This document shows positions 9,745 through 20,554 of a stretch of DNA of 64,000 nt, one piece after another; the first letter of the stretch is position 1, and the number at the start of each line of letters is the position of its first letter. The notes beneath the pieces were generated by a model. That model did not search any database. It worked only from the letters and a program-made list of their open reading frames with translations, and was not told the origin of the DNA. Origin of the DNA: Rhabdornis inornatus (Eukaryota; Chordata; Aves; Passeriformes; Rhabdornithidae); the NCBI GenBank assembly GCA_013397075.1, contig VWZS01001987.1, forward strand, positions 186,664 to 250,663. Reading direction: 5' to 3'. Both the position numbers and the translations under genes were made by a program.

Positions 9745-12277
9745 AGAAAGGAGCCCTTCTCCAGCCCATGCACCCGCTGGCAGCACTCCTGGGTCACTGT
9801 GCATCATTCAGTGGCTCGCTCCCCACCCGTTCTGGAGACACACTGAATCCCAGAGACCAACAGGCTGCTGCCATGAATTTGGGAATTTGATCTCAAAGGG
9901 CCATTTGCCTTGAAGGGAATCAGACTTTTCCTTTCCCTCTTCCCACTCGAATTTGCAAGGTGCTATTTTAGGGTTCCCCCTGGAGCAGAGGTGGGCCAGA
10001 AGACCCTGGAAATGCCTGGATCCCAGCATGGTGGCTGTCCATCCCCGTGAATAGTGGGGTAGGTGTGAATGGAGGGGTCTCCATGCCAGGAGCTGATGGG
10101 CTGCTGAAGCCTTGAGCTTTGTCTAGCTCTCCTTTGGTCAGTGCCCCTTCAAGCTAAACCTTCACTGTCCCTCCTGGGCCAAATTTCAGTACAGCCCCTG
10201 CTCTTTCAATCCAGGAGTGGTGGTGGTTGATAGCACAACCTGGTTGAGTGGGAACTGACCCAGCCCGCAGTGCAACCTCGCAAAGATCCCACTGTTCAAA
10301 CTGGACACATCAAGACCTAAGAATCACCAAGAACTCTTTTTCTTCCCTTTGTAAAGGTTGAGGCAAACCTACTGTGGAGATCTGTGCTTTGTGTGGACCT
10401 CTGCCCTCGTGGTGAAATTCACCCAAGTTAGAAACCCAGGAGCTGTCAGTGATGGAAACCTATGCCAAGATCTGTCCTGTGAAAGGCACTAATTAAAATT
10501 AGGGGTTTTCTGCTGGGGAAGTCTCAATCCCAGGCCTATGTTTCACTGATCTGATGCATCATGAGCAAGGTTTACTTAGGCTTAAATTTGTCCCATATTT
10601 TCGCCAGTTCTACTATCTCTATAGTCACGAGGCAGAAAAAGAATCAGGGCAAAAAGAAAAAGCAATTGCACTAAGCCTGCTAGTAGAAAAAAAAGACTGA
10701 ATTTGTTTAATAAATTTTTTGACCTTTCAAAAAGAAATTTTAGCATGATAAAGTATTTCAAAGGCAGTTTACGCAAAGCACAGCAGGTAAGATTCATTGA
10801 ATGACATTGTTTGAAAAGGGTGGTGTGGAATAGTAATCAGAAAAATGAGTAAAATGAAAGCCTAGGCTGCTCCTTGTAGGAAAGAAATAATTAATGAGTA
10901 TTTTTCATCCATAGTTGTCTTTTTTTAAAGGCAGTTGACTAAAATATTCCTAAAATGTTCCTGTGTACCAATAATGGGCCCTGCACGCGTTTTCTTGAGC
11001 AATTATTTAATCTGATGTTGCACTGGAATGTTGAATTATTTTCAGCTTTGGCTTCTCTAAGCTCATCTCTAGTGCAGTGAAAGCTTTTGCCTTGGTACTA
11101 ACTAGCTGTGAGCAAGAAGTGATTCAGAGGTGCTTGGTGCCCAAAGTTATTTTCTTGGATTCAGCTAAGGTGGAGTTAATGATTTGGAGATTGCCTCTGA
11201 CAGGAGGCTGAACTGCTCCCCTCAAAACAGCCTTGCTAAAAGGCAGGAGGTACCTTCTGAAAATGAGCAGTTCTGGGCACAGTTTTGTCTTTACTTTCAG
11301 ATTTGTTTTGTCCCTTGAAGAGTGAGATTCACCTGAAATGCCTAAGAGGATATTGAAGAAGGTCCATCTGGGGCAATAACCCTATCCTTGTAATCCTCAG
11401 TGAGAACAGTGTTACTTGAGAGAGGTAGTGATGATGAAGTAATACATAATTTTTATTATGAATCTCATGATTGATTTAGTTTTCTCTTACTACCTGGGAA
11501 TGATAAATGGAAATGCATAGGCATCCCATGCTTGACTGAGGTAAAATGTTCTCATCCATGGCAGAGTGTGGAGTTCCTGAGAGACAATTCCTCATAACTG
11601 CCCTTTGCTGACTGACAGATTCAGTTTGTTCTTACTCAGGCATGTGAAACGAATCCAACTTTCAGCTGCTGTATTTGGTTTTTGTTTCCAATGTGGATCC
11701 ATTTGCTTGGCACTGTTTTTTCAAAACTTAGACTTTTGGATTGCACTGCCAACATTACTGTGTGAGAGCTGAGCTTGCTTTGCTTGTGGAGGTGCCTGAC
11801 TGCAGGAGCACAGCACAGATCTACCTGTGCAGTACATGGAGCACATTACAGTGAGAAGCCACCTGTTGAAATAGCAGAGATCATGCCAATTTTTACATAT
11901 GCACAGCAAAAAATAAAGTGGAGAGATGGGCTATTTGAGATATTTCCAAAGCCAAAGGTTGTTGAAATATTGATGGAAGTAGACACTCCTTCACTTCTAT
12001 GCTTCTGAAATACAAAATATCCATTAAAAGTGACAGACTTGAAGCCAAGGCAAACAATTTTGTAAGCTAAACTTGAACACTTTTACTTGCAAGTACTGAT
12101 CTTGTGATGACAGATTCATTTTTCCAGCTCTGGCAAATTTGTTTCTACTGTAGCCTTGCTGGAAATTACCCTGCAAGTGTTTATAATCCTGTCCTACTGT
12201 GAAGGACTCCTTGTGGGATGCATAATTTAGATGAAGGGAGGACCCTGTGACTATAAGCAAGGTGGGTCTCTGTAAGT
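9745..12277. other. Gene-desert interval, no gene seen
   Basis: Moderate to low GC, CpG-poor sequence with only short open frames in every direction. A PBX/HOX-like TGATTGAT lies at about 11,469 and AT-rich tracts occur at 10,680-10,760. It forms the left part of the 9.5 kb segment lying between the two partner pieces of the duplicated block. No recognisable transposon or RNA gene is seen here. Confidence 0.4.
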
Positions 12278-12445
12278 GTCATAAAATAGTTTGGGTTGGA
12301 AGGGCCCTTAAAGAGAGAGGTTCCCTAGTTCTGACCTTCCTGCCATGAATAGGGGCACCTCCCAACACCTCCAGAGCTGGTAGCCCAAAGCCTCATCAAG
12401 CCTGGCCTTGAACACCTCCAGAAGAAGGACATCCACAAATTCCCA
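12278..12445 (-). mobile_element. CR1-type LINE 3' fragment
   Basis: On the + strand this reads as the reverse complement of a CR1 3' end: ATAGTTTGGGTTGGAAGGG, then a CCTTAAAGA-type segment, TCCTGCCATGA, GGGGCACCTCCCA and GGCCTTGAACACCTCCAG. This is the usual order of a 3'-truncated-to-tail copy of chicken repeat 1. CR1 is a non-LTR retrotransposon that is abundant in birds, and copies are almost always truncated at the 5' end. No reverse-transcriptase coding remains. Differences from the typical sequence show that it is an old insertion. Exact ends are approximate. Confidence 0.85.
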
Positions 12446-14934
12446 ACAAGCAGTTTTGGATTTTGCCTCTTGCATTGGGAAGCCCTGGTAGCCTTAAATA
12501 ATGCTGCACATATAACTGTATTTTGACTCACTTTTAAACTGAAATAAAAATATCCAGACAGTGCTTTGCACAGCAGTTTAACAACTGTTAAATATATAAA
12601 TAGACATCACATACTAAAATACTGTGTTGATATGAGCCATATAAACAGAAGAGAGCAGAAATACAGTAGTCTTCTTAACCTAATCTAATTTTGTGTCTAG
12701 ACAAGTTTTACTCAGCACCAGAGTCTGCCTCAGTGCTGCTTTCTGGTACTCCAGGCAGGTACAGCACAGTCCTGCTGCTCAACATTATTAATTTTCCCAG
12801 TGGCTGATGCCTTGAAGAAAAATGGCAAAAACATTTCCAAGATTGCCACTGGAGCCGCAGAATGTTTAGCCTGTGAATCCAGGGGTCCTCGGTACCAGCA
12901 AGAGGCTTGCAGTGCTTTTAGCATTATTAATATTATGGTTCTGATCACAGCTGATGAGGGAAGGAAGGAAAGAGTAAAAGGTCAGAGCATTTTCTCTTTT
13001 ATCTGCATTTTTCTGTGCAAAAGAAATAGGACTTCTGCCAAGGCATTTATTTATTCGTTGCTATGAAAATCGCTTTGTGTGCTAGTTTCAGCAATGTTAA
13101 TGTATTTTTCTTCAATAAGTGATTATCTTTTATGACCAGTTTAGACTTATATGGAGGTGCAGGAATACTCCATAAAACTCTACACCATAAGCTGTGTACA
13201 GGACGTATCAACTACTCTAAAGTGATTACATTAATGAGAGAAGAGCCAATCCTTCTTACAATTTTGTGTTGCAGCAGACGAGCTCAGTGCTGCTGAGGAA
13301 GACATTAAATCACATTTGTGTGGAAGGTAGAGAGATCCACTATGTGACTACTGTTTCAAGAAAATATGATGCAGATTCAGACGTAGATCCAAGTATGGAA
13401 ATTGGCTGGTGGGCCCCTCAGGCTTTCTGGCAACCCACATGTTACGGAGGAAGAAGAAACAGCTGCTGCAGCTATCACTGGAAAAGATGACAGTGGAGGG
13501 AACTAAGCCTCACAGAGGGGTCCAGGTCTCTGTGAAGGAGCCACGAAGCCTCAGGCTGGTGCTACCATGGGAAGTGTGGCATCACCAAACGTGGCAGCAG
13601 GCCAAGCTCCTGATCCAGCATGCACAGGAGCAGAGGAAAGGATAACTGGGAGCAAGAGGGCATGCACAGTGTGTCTCAGACATATGAATGCACACATACC
13701 CACACACAGACACATACCTGTGCCCTCCCTGTGCCTGGCATTCCATGGTCAGGGCATGAGATAGCAGCATTTATGTTCTGGCTGGTTGTGACAAACCTGT
13801 ATTGATACAATAAATAAATGTGACTGAAGTTTACAGTTCAAACAGGCTCTGAGGAGCCACCACAAATCAGCTTGTCACGTTGCCACCAGTTTTACAATCA
13901 ATCTCCCATAAAGGGCTTAGGCTCTGACTCCTTTCTCCAGTTTGCTTATTTTTGTGGGAAAATTGGCTGCAAGAGAGTCACTAAAAGATGACTGGAGTCA
14001 GACCTTTCTGTTTTTAAATGAGCAAAGCGTTCTTAGAGTTTTGCAGTAGAGCCCACTTGGAGTAAAAAAAAAAAGGATCAGGAGAAAAGCAAACAAAAGC
14101 CATCCACCTCTGTGGTAATGGCTTGGGTCTGGGCCTGGCAGTCAGAAAGGCTTGACAGAAATTGCTGCTGAAACAGGGGAAGCTGTGGGCAGCTAGAGCT
14201 GGAGCAGCTGTGTCATACTACAATAAATGAAGCCCTGGTTTGTACCCTCTGAATATTGTGCAGATGATCCCCACCACACAGTCAAGATCAACTTTTGGAT
14301 TCCCTCACTGTTACCTCCTTCCTGTCCAGCTTCAGCCCTGTGTCCTGCTTTCCACTGAGGATGTGGAGAGGAGCCTCACTCACCCCTTCCAACAGTCTTG
14401 GCTCAGAAATGAAGCCTCTATCCCGGGCCAAGCAGGTCTGTGTGGCTCTGGGAGGGTGGGAGCTCAGGTCATGGCAACGGTAACCTCAGCCTTCTGCCTG
14501 GGGTGGTGTGAGAAGCATCCTGCCTGCTCACCCCACAGGCAGAGGGAGCCTGGAGTTGCTGAGCTGGGACCTCTGTCTGGTCCTGCTGCCTGCCTTGGCT
14601 GGTTTGCCTTTCCCACGATGCTGGAGACAGAAGGGCTTCCTTTCTCTGGTTTTGGACGGCCAAGAGGGCCTCGTGTCCCCAGTGGGACAGCCAGGGATTC
14701 CCCCTGGAGCACCTCTGGCATTTTTGAGATTTCTACCCTAAATGCCTTGGAGCAGAGACTATCCTTTGGGGTAAGGGGACACCTTGCCCAGCTGAATGGG
14801 ACCTCTGCTCTTGTGGTCAGTGTGAACACGTCCACAACACAAGGAGAGCTCAGAAACAGGGCACCCAACTAGAGCATTGTGCAGGAGCAACACAGCCTCT
14901 CTTAGTTTTACCTTTTCTGCTATTCTGAACTGGG
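12446..14934. other. Gene-desert interval, no gene seen
   Basis: CpG-poor sequence with short open frames only. The frame at 13,266-13,490 reads for 74 residues but matches no family I know, and the open frames around it overlap in other registers. A dozen-base poly-A tract lies near 14,066. No RNA gene or clear transposon is recognised. Confidence 0.4.
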
Positions 14935-15095
14935 CTAATGGTTTCCATGTTTTTTCCACAATGACTCCCAAATGTTTTTTCCTGACCAGCATGCTGAATG
15001 GCTGTTTCATTTAGCACATAATCATTAGCTTCCCTCCTTGCTACCAGACACATTATTTTGCCCTTGCCTTCACTGAAAGGCATTTGCCATCTGCT
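14935..15095 (-). mobile_element. Probable old CR1/L3-like LINE fragment
   Basis: The + strand carries a series of phrases in the order expected for the antisense of a CR1-superfamily element upstream of its tail: ATGACTCCCAAATG, TTTTTCCTGACCAGC, ACACATTATTTTGCCCTTG and AAGGCATTTGCCATCTGC. These resemble the well-known antisense order ending in a CATTTGCCAT-type segment. The match is from memory of the family and is diverged, so this is a tentative call. Confidence 0.45.
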
Positions 15096-18000
15096 GATTT
15101 GTTCATAATATCAGTATTGTAATATTGCTTTTAATAATAACAATTATTGCACACTCGGCTCTCTCCTGGTGCTTTTCATCAGATCTCATAGTGCTCAAGA
15201 ATCCAAGTTGCTCTCAATCCTGTTAAAAAACTCATTGTCACAAACTTTATACCCAAGTGTTGCAGTCCAAGTTCAGCTATCCAGTTTAGGCTGTTTACCA
15301 GATGCCCCTGGCACTTCCTGTATGAAATGCTTCTATTCCAAATCAGTGTCTTTGATTTTGTAAAGCAGTTTTCTACCTATCTAATTCCAGCCTGCTTCTA
15401 TACTGTTAAAGGAACAGTAAGGAGCTCCCCACCTTAAGTGTAACTCTTTTGTCCTGCACTTGTCAGCTTTTCTGTGTGGCCAGAAGCCCTGCTGCAACAC
15501 ATACTCCCGGGTATGTGCCAAGGCTCTGAATATCCCAATCACTTTTATTTAGACTCATGTTTACTACAAACGTCTCAAAGGGAATCTAACCACATCTCAG
15601 CAGGTAGCTTTCACACTGATAAAGTCAGAAATGAGGGTAAATGGTACTGATGCTCCCTTTCACATTTGGCTAAGATGGGTTTCCACTCTTTCTCTCCTAT
15701 GCAATAATGTCCCTTAAGATCTCAGCAAGCTCCACTGAGATGACTTCTTGATGCTATATAAATGAAGCTCTCCCGTTGCCCATTAAATATTTTTTTCACA
15801 CCTTTCCTTCCTAGAGTGCTTGCCCTTTTTTTTTTTAAGTAAAGATTAAAATAATTGCTCATGAGGGATTTTTTGGTTGTCAATTCTTTCACACCATTTT
15901 AGTCATTGCAGTTCTTATATTGCTTGCCTCAGCCTGGAGAGCCCAAATTAGGAGAGGTAGTACTGTGTGCATGCAGAAGAAAGCAAAAAGTGAAGAGAAT
16001 GGGAGAAGTGATACAAAGGGATTTTCCAGCTCTGTCAATAAAATTACCACAATAATAACTTCCTTCAACATGTTTGTTGCTAATGGACCTGCATACAGAA
16101 CTACTTACAGCATAATACTTTCAGAGATTAGAGTTCCTTTTTCTGTTTGCAGGATATCTGTGCATGAGGCCAAATGCCTACAATTTTCTTACCTAGAAGT
16201 GATTCTTCAGGCAGCTGTGAGCTCACAGCTTGTGAGGCACAAACACAGGGCTCACTTGTCTCCCATGGTGTAGCTACCAATGCCTCCCTTGCCATTTGTA
16301 CCTCTGGGAAGGCTTGAGGATCATCTGAATCTGACTAAAGCTACACTTCAGTGTTACCACTCAAGTACAGAAATGAGAAAGGACTCTGAGAGACAGACAC
16401 ACATTTCTGTGCACAGCCAAAGGACCTTCAAATGGAACTAACAGGAGCCAGGGTAAAGGCCAACAAAAGGGGAAGCCTTTCCAAGGCTTTAGTGGATGCT
16501 AGAGGGTGACAAAACTCAAGGGGAAACAACAAATTTGTGTCAGAAATTCACACAGGGACACCAAGGATGTGAACACATCAGGCATGGGGAGACTTAGAAG
16601 TGGTTAGAGGCAGGACAGTGTGAGGGAGGGGTTGTTTAATAACTCACCCTGCTTTTATACTCCCCTTCCTGGCAGCCTGCAGCAGTGCCTCTGGAAGACA
16701 TGACTCCGGGTCAGGGTTCTGATCCTCTTAAGAAAGGTCTAAGGAAATTTTGGAGTGTGAATGTTATGGGGTGAATGGTACTTCAGCTGCTCATTCATAG
16801 GCATACAAAAAACCAAACCAACCAACCCTTTTCCCTCCTGTTATTGTCAGCAAAGTGATGCTTCCACCAAGACTGGAATGGAGAAGAAGCCGTAGAAAGG
16901 AAATGTCACCGAGCATAAGAACTTCACTGGGGCAAGTGATCATAAGACACTTTTACCCAATGCTCACAGCTTAATTTCGCTATTGCAGGAATAAAAAGAA
17001 CAGATACTTCCCACAGGAACTGGAAAAGCGTCTGTTATTTGCCAGGTTATGAGCTCATTAAAACAGAAACCCCTTCACCCTCCCCATAAGAAAATGAAAG
17101 TGCAACAACTTAACTGTGGTTATCAAGGAAAATAGGATCAAGGAATTGCCCCAAGATGGAGGCAGGCTCATCCTGCTCATCCTTTCCTTTTCTTTTTGTT
17201 TTATTTTCTTTTTTTACTGGCAGATACTCCTGGAGAGGCATTACAGCTGTAGATCAGGGACCTGCTGCTTGTTATTGCAGATGGTACTGAGGTGAAGATG
17301 AATGCCAGATACATTAGGCTTAACAGGACGGGTTTTTAGCAACTTGAACATGTTGATGAAAACAGCAAAGCTAATAAATCAGCCACCAAGGTCCAGACTG
17401 TAGAAGGTCGTCTTTTTTTTTTCTCAACGTTAATGTGTGGAGTTTCTGGAGCGCAAACAAATATTGTAGACACATTTTTGTTGTTTAAACCCAGTCACAT
17501 TTGCACTATGTTCAGACATTTGACTGACTTTAAACACTTCTTGGTGCAAATCCAGGCCAAGAATCAAAACCAACAGAACAGATTAACCCAGGCTGGTGCT
17601 GAGAAGCAGGCACTTCACCTCCTCTGGCTGACCTGGCTTGTGCAGGAAAAAGACACCTCTCTTTCACCTCTCTGGCCATCATTTTTTAAAGCCTGAAATT
17701 AGGGCAGGGTATTAAACAGTGCCTTTACTGTACCCATGCAATGGAATATATCATTACATTTTGTGGTGTATTGTGAATTAGTTCTGGGTTCAAACAGGGC
17801 TGCAACCTTCAGTAGGTTACAGTGAAGACTCAGGAAACAGATATGAGTGTAGGGACCCTTTCCCAGCCCCTGTAGGCACAAATCAACCCAGTCACCAGCA
17901 TTAATACAGCTGTCTCCGTGTCTTAAGATATGTATGCATGCACTTTTGCCAAACTCCCTTTTTCCTAGGGCTTTTTTTGAACATAAAAACAAGGGAAGAG

Positions 18001-19269
18001 GGGAGAGGTTGAACCAAGTCCTGTCTAAATCTATGTGGGACTGGCTGGGACTGTGTGTAAGCTACTTATGAAAAGATAGTTTTTCTTCCTAAGAAAATAT
18101 CAGGGGGAACTTGAACCATGTCTTCCCGTCTTTGCTGCTTCTGCTTCCAAGTTGCTTCTTGCTCCATTACAGTGGTTCTCCATTAAGGTGAAGGATGTTT
18201 TCCTGAACTGTCATTTAAGGAGGCATTTTTGGAGGAACTGAATAGCTATTTTAATTTCTGGAGCTATATTTAATAGCTGTTTAATTTACTAAAACATGGC
18301 TTTGCAGAATGCTGACTCAGAAATACTTATATATGAGATTTAAAAACTAGAATGACCAGAACAGGGAGAGCAGAGGTGAAAAGTAAAGCTTTTTTTTCTC
18401 TATTACTTGGAAATATCTTCCCCTCCTCCCCCATCACCTTGCATGTCTGTCCGACTTGATTCCATAAAAATATTCAGTTTTCCAGTAGTTTCAGATGTTT
18501 TTGTAAGGATTTGTATACCTGATGATTCCTGTATATTCATGAAGACTAATAATGCCAGACAACCAGCATAGTAATCATTGCCTTTGAGGTGCAAAGCTCG
18601 ACATGGATTTTTTGTGGTGCCTTAGAGCAGTGTTTACTGTGTAGCCACTTATTGTAATGTGCTGTCTCACCTGAGTCACTTCACTGGGAAGTCTCAGGGC
18701 TTTATGCATGCAAGAATCTGCAGAACCCACATGTATAAATTGGATAGATGGGCACAAACCATATACTGGTTTCAAGAGAATTAAGTGGACACTGTAGTCA
18801 AATTGTGATAGTCAAAGGCAGTTCAGATTTGGGGCTTGAACTACTTGACAGTCTTCCTTTAATCTGGATTCCATGGAGTTTTCAACAAGGACTATTATCC
18901 TGTTTTTCAGAGGTCAAATAAATCAGCTTTAAGCTTGTGAAAAGGTAAACACACTGATGCCTGCTTAACTTTTGTGAGTTTATGAGATATTCTGGCAATG
19001 GGAATACAAGAACCACCATAAATCCTACTGTGCACAAGCACTTAATTCCTGGGATGTAGTGTGTATGTGTATGTGTTCCTCTACCATGCAATACAAGCTC
19101 TCTTATTAGGAAATATTAAATCCAGTAGAAGTATAAAACCCAGTAGGAGCATGATTTTATGGAAGAGTTTTTCCCACTAATTGATTTGGAAGAAGCCCTT
19201 GCATTTCAGGAAGGGGCTGAAGATAGATCCAGAGACATCTTCAGGAGACTGTGCTGGATGGTGCCATAA
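15096..19269. other. Gene-desert interval, no gene seen
   Basis: Low-GC, CpG-poor sequence with short uninformative open frames. Homopolymer tracts include T-runs near 15,825 and 17,412. It forms the right part of the segment lying between the two partner pieces of the duplicated block. No coding exon, RNA gene or well-defined transposon was recognised. Confidence 0.4.
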
Positions 19270-19877
19270 TGACACTACATGAACAAAATATGTGTAGTTA
19301 CAGATGAAAAATAACTCAAAAGGATTACAGGCTGTGTTTCACAAGCAATCCCTGTGAGCTTTTCTATTATCATTATTTTAATGACAGTAAAAGTACATTG
19401 GAAATCTCTTTTGGTGCATTCATATGGATATCCATATATACGTGTTGGAGTGTGGACATGTACATACACACATGCATATCTGTCTATATGTAGAAGCAGT
19501 CCATTGTAAATATAAGTAATTCTATAAATGACAAGACTGTGCAAGAGTATTTTAAAGACCTAAAGTGCCTAAATTATAGGCTCATATTCTTGAGAACTTG
19601 CTGCAATGAGAAATCCACAGAGATGCCTTTAGGATAGTGACTGTTCTAAAGGAGAAGACTTCATGAAGCAACATGAGTTTAATCCACAGGTGAGTGAAGA
19701 GAAATGGGGTTGGACTGAAGCTGATACAGCAGTTCCTTATCACTACAGCCCTTGAGAATGGCTCAGGAGTGTTTTTCACCAGTGAGGTATGGGAAGAATA
19801 TGGAGCCTGGTTGTGGCTGGGGCTTGGCTCTGTACAGCTCTGGGCATTGCTTCTTTCATCGTAATTCTCGCATTCTC
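19270..19877 (+). repeat. Duplicated block, CpG-poor copy (copy B)
   Basis: This aligns on the same strand with 5,668-6,291. Conserved segments include CAGATGAAAAATAACTC, CAAGCAATCC, GAGCTTTTCTATTATCAT, GGAGTGTGGACATG-like, GAAGCAGTCCAT, AGAGATGCC and GGCTTGGCTCTGTAC. Small indels separate the copies. Copy A CpGs such as CTCGAG, GCGCATTC, CCATCGC and CTCGGGCTCGG correspond here to CTCAAA, GTGCATTC, CCATTGT and CTGGGGCTTGG, which is largely the pattern left by decay of methylated CpGs. Neither copy has a shared long open frame. Confidence 0.85.
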
Positions 19878-20511
19878 TCGTTCACAAAGATGAGAAGAGG
19901 ATTGGAATCTTGTATGTGACAGTGGGTGTTCCATGGAGGACTTTGGCTGTTCAATGGAAAGGATTTTGTCTGGACAAATGTCTCATGGTGGGACTTGATC
20001 TGCTGACTTAGGCAATAAGTGCTGTGTGAATACAAACACATACAGAACACAAGCAGACCTCTTAAGGTTTATCAGGCCCTCTGGACTGCTAGCAAGGTTT
20101 GGCATGAGGCTGATAGCAGACAGCATTTGTCCCCAGGGGTGTTGGGGTGGAGGTAGGTTTTCACTGTGTTGGCACTGCTTCCATTACAGTGCTGGCTCAG
20201 CAAGCTCCCAGGAGACTGGAGAGAACAGGGAAGACTCTGCTCCCTCCCATGTCCCAGCAGGACATGTTGCTGGGGACTGGAAGTGTCCTGGGCATCTCTC
20301 ACTCCACACTTGGGGTGGCAGCAGCAGGGTGCACACTCCTCCAGTGAGGTTCAGGCAGCTTCAGGCTGGTGCCTCTCCAACCCTCCTGACTCTTAAAGTT
20401 ATTTCCAGTGACATCAAACAGAAATGCCGGTGAGCCCAATGCCAGCTGGGACAAAATCCCACAGTGTGACCCAAAGTCCTAAAAGAGAGGGAAACCAGCA
20501 AGGAATGTATC
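19878..20511. other. Non-coding, no gene seen
   Basis: Somewhat GC-richer stretch (20,070-20,400) with overlapping short open frames on both strands, none recognisable. It ends at a dinucleotide microsatellite. Confidence 0.4.
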
Positions 20512-20519
20512 TGTGTGTG

Positions 20520-20554
<35 letters not shown>
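20512..20554. repeat. (TG)n microsatellite
   Basis: About 21 TG units with a single interrupting CG give 43 bp of alternating purine-pyrimidine sequence. It is likely length-polymorphic. Confidence 0.95.

Noticed and set aside
13266..13490. 74-residue + strand frame that reads without low-complexity bias
   Set aside because: No family resemblance, no supporting splice or start context, and length is within chance for this composition.
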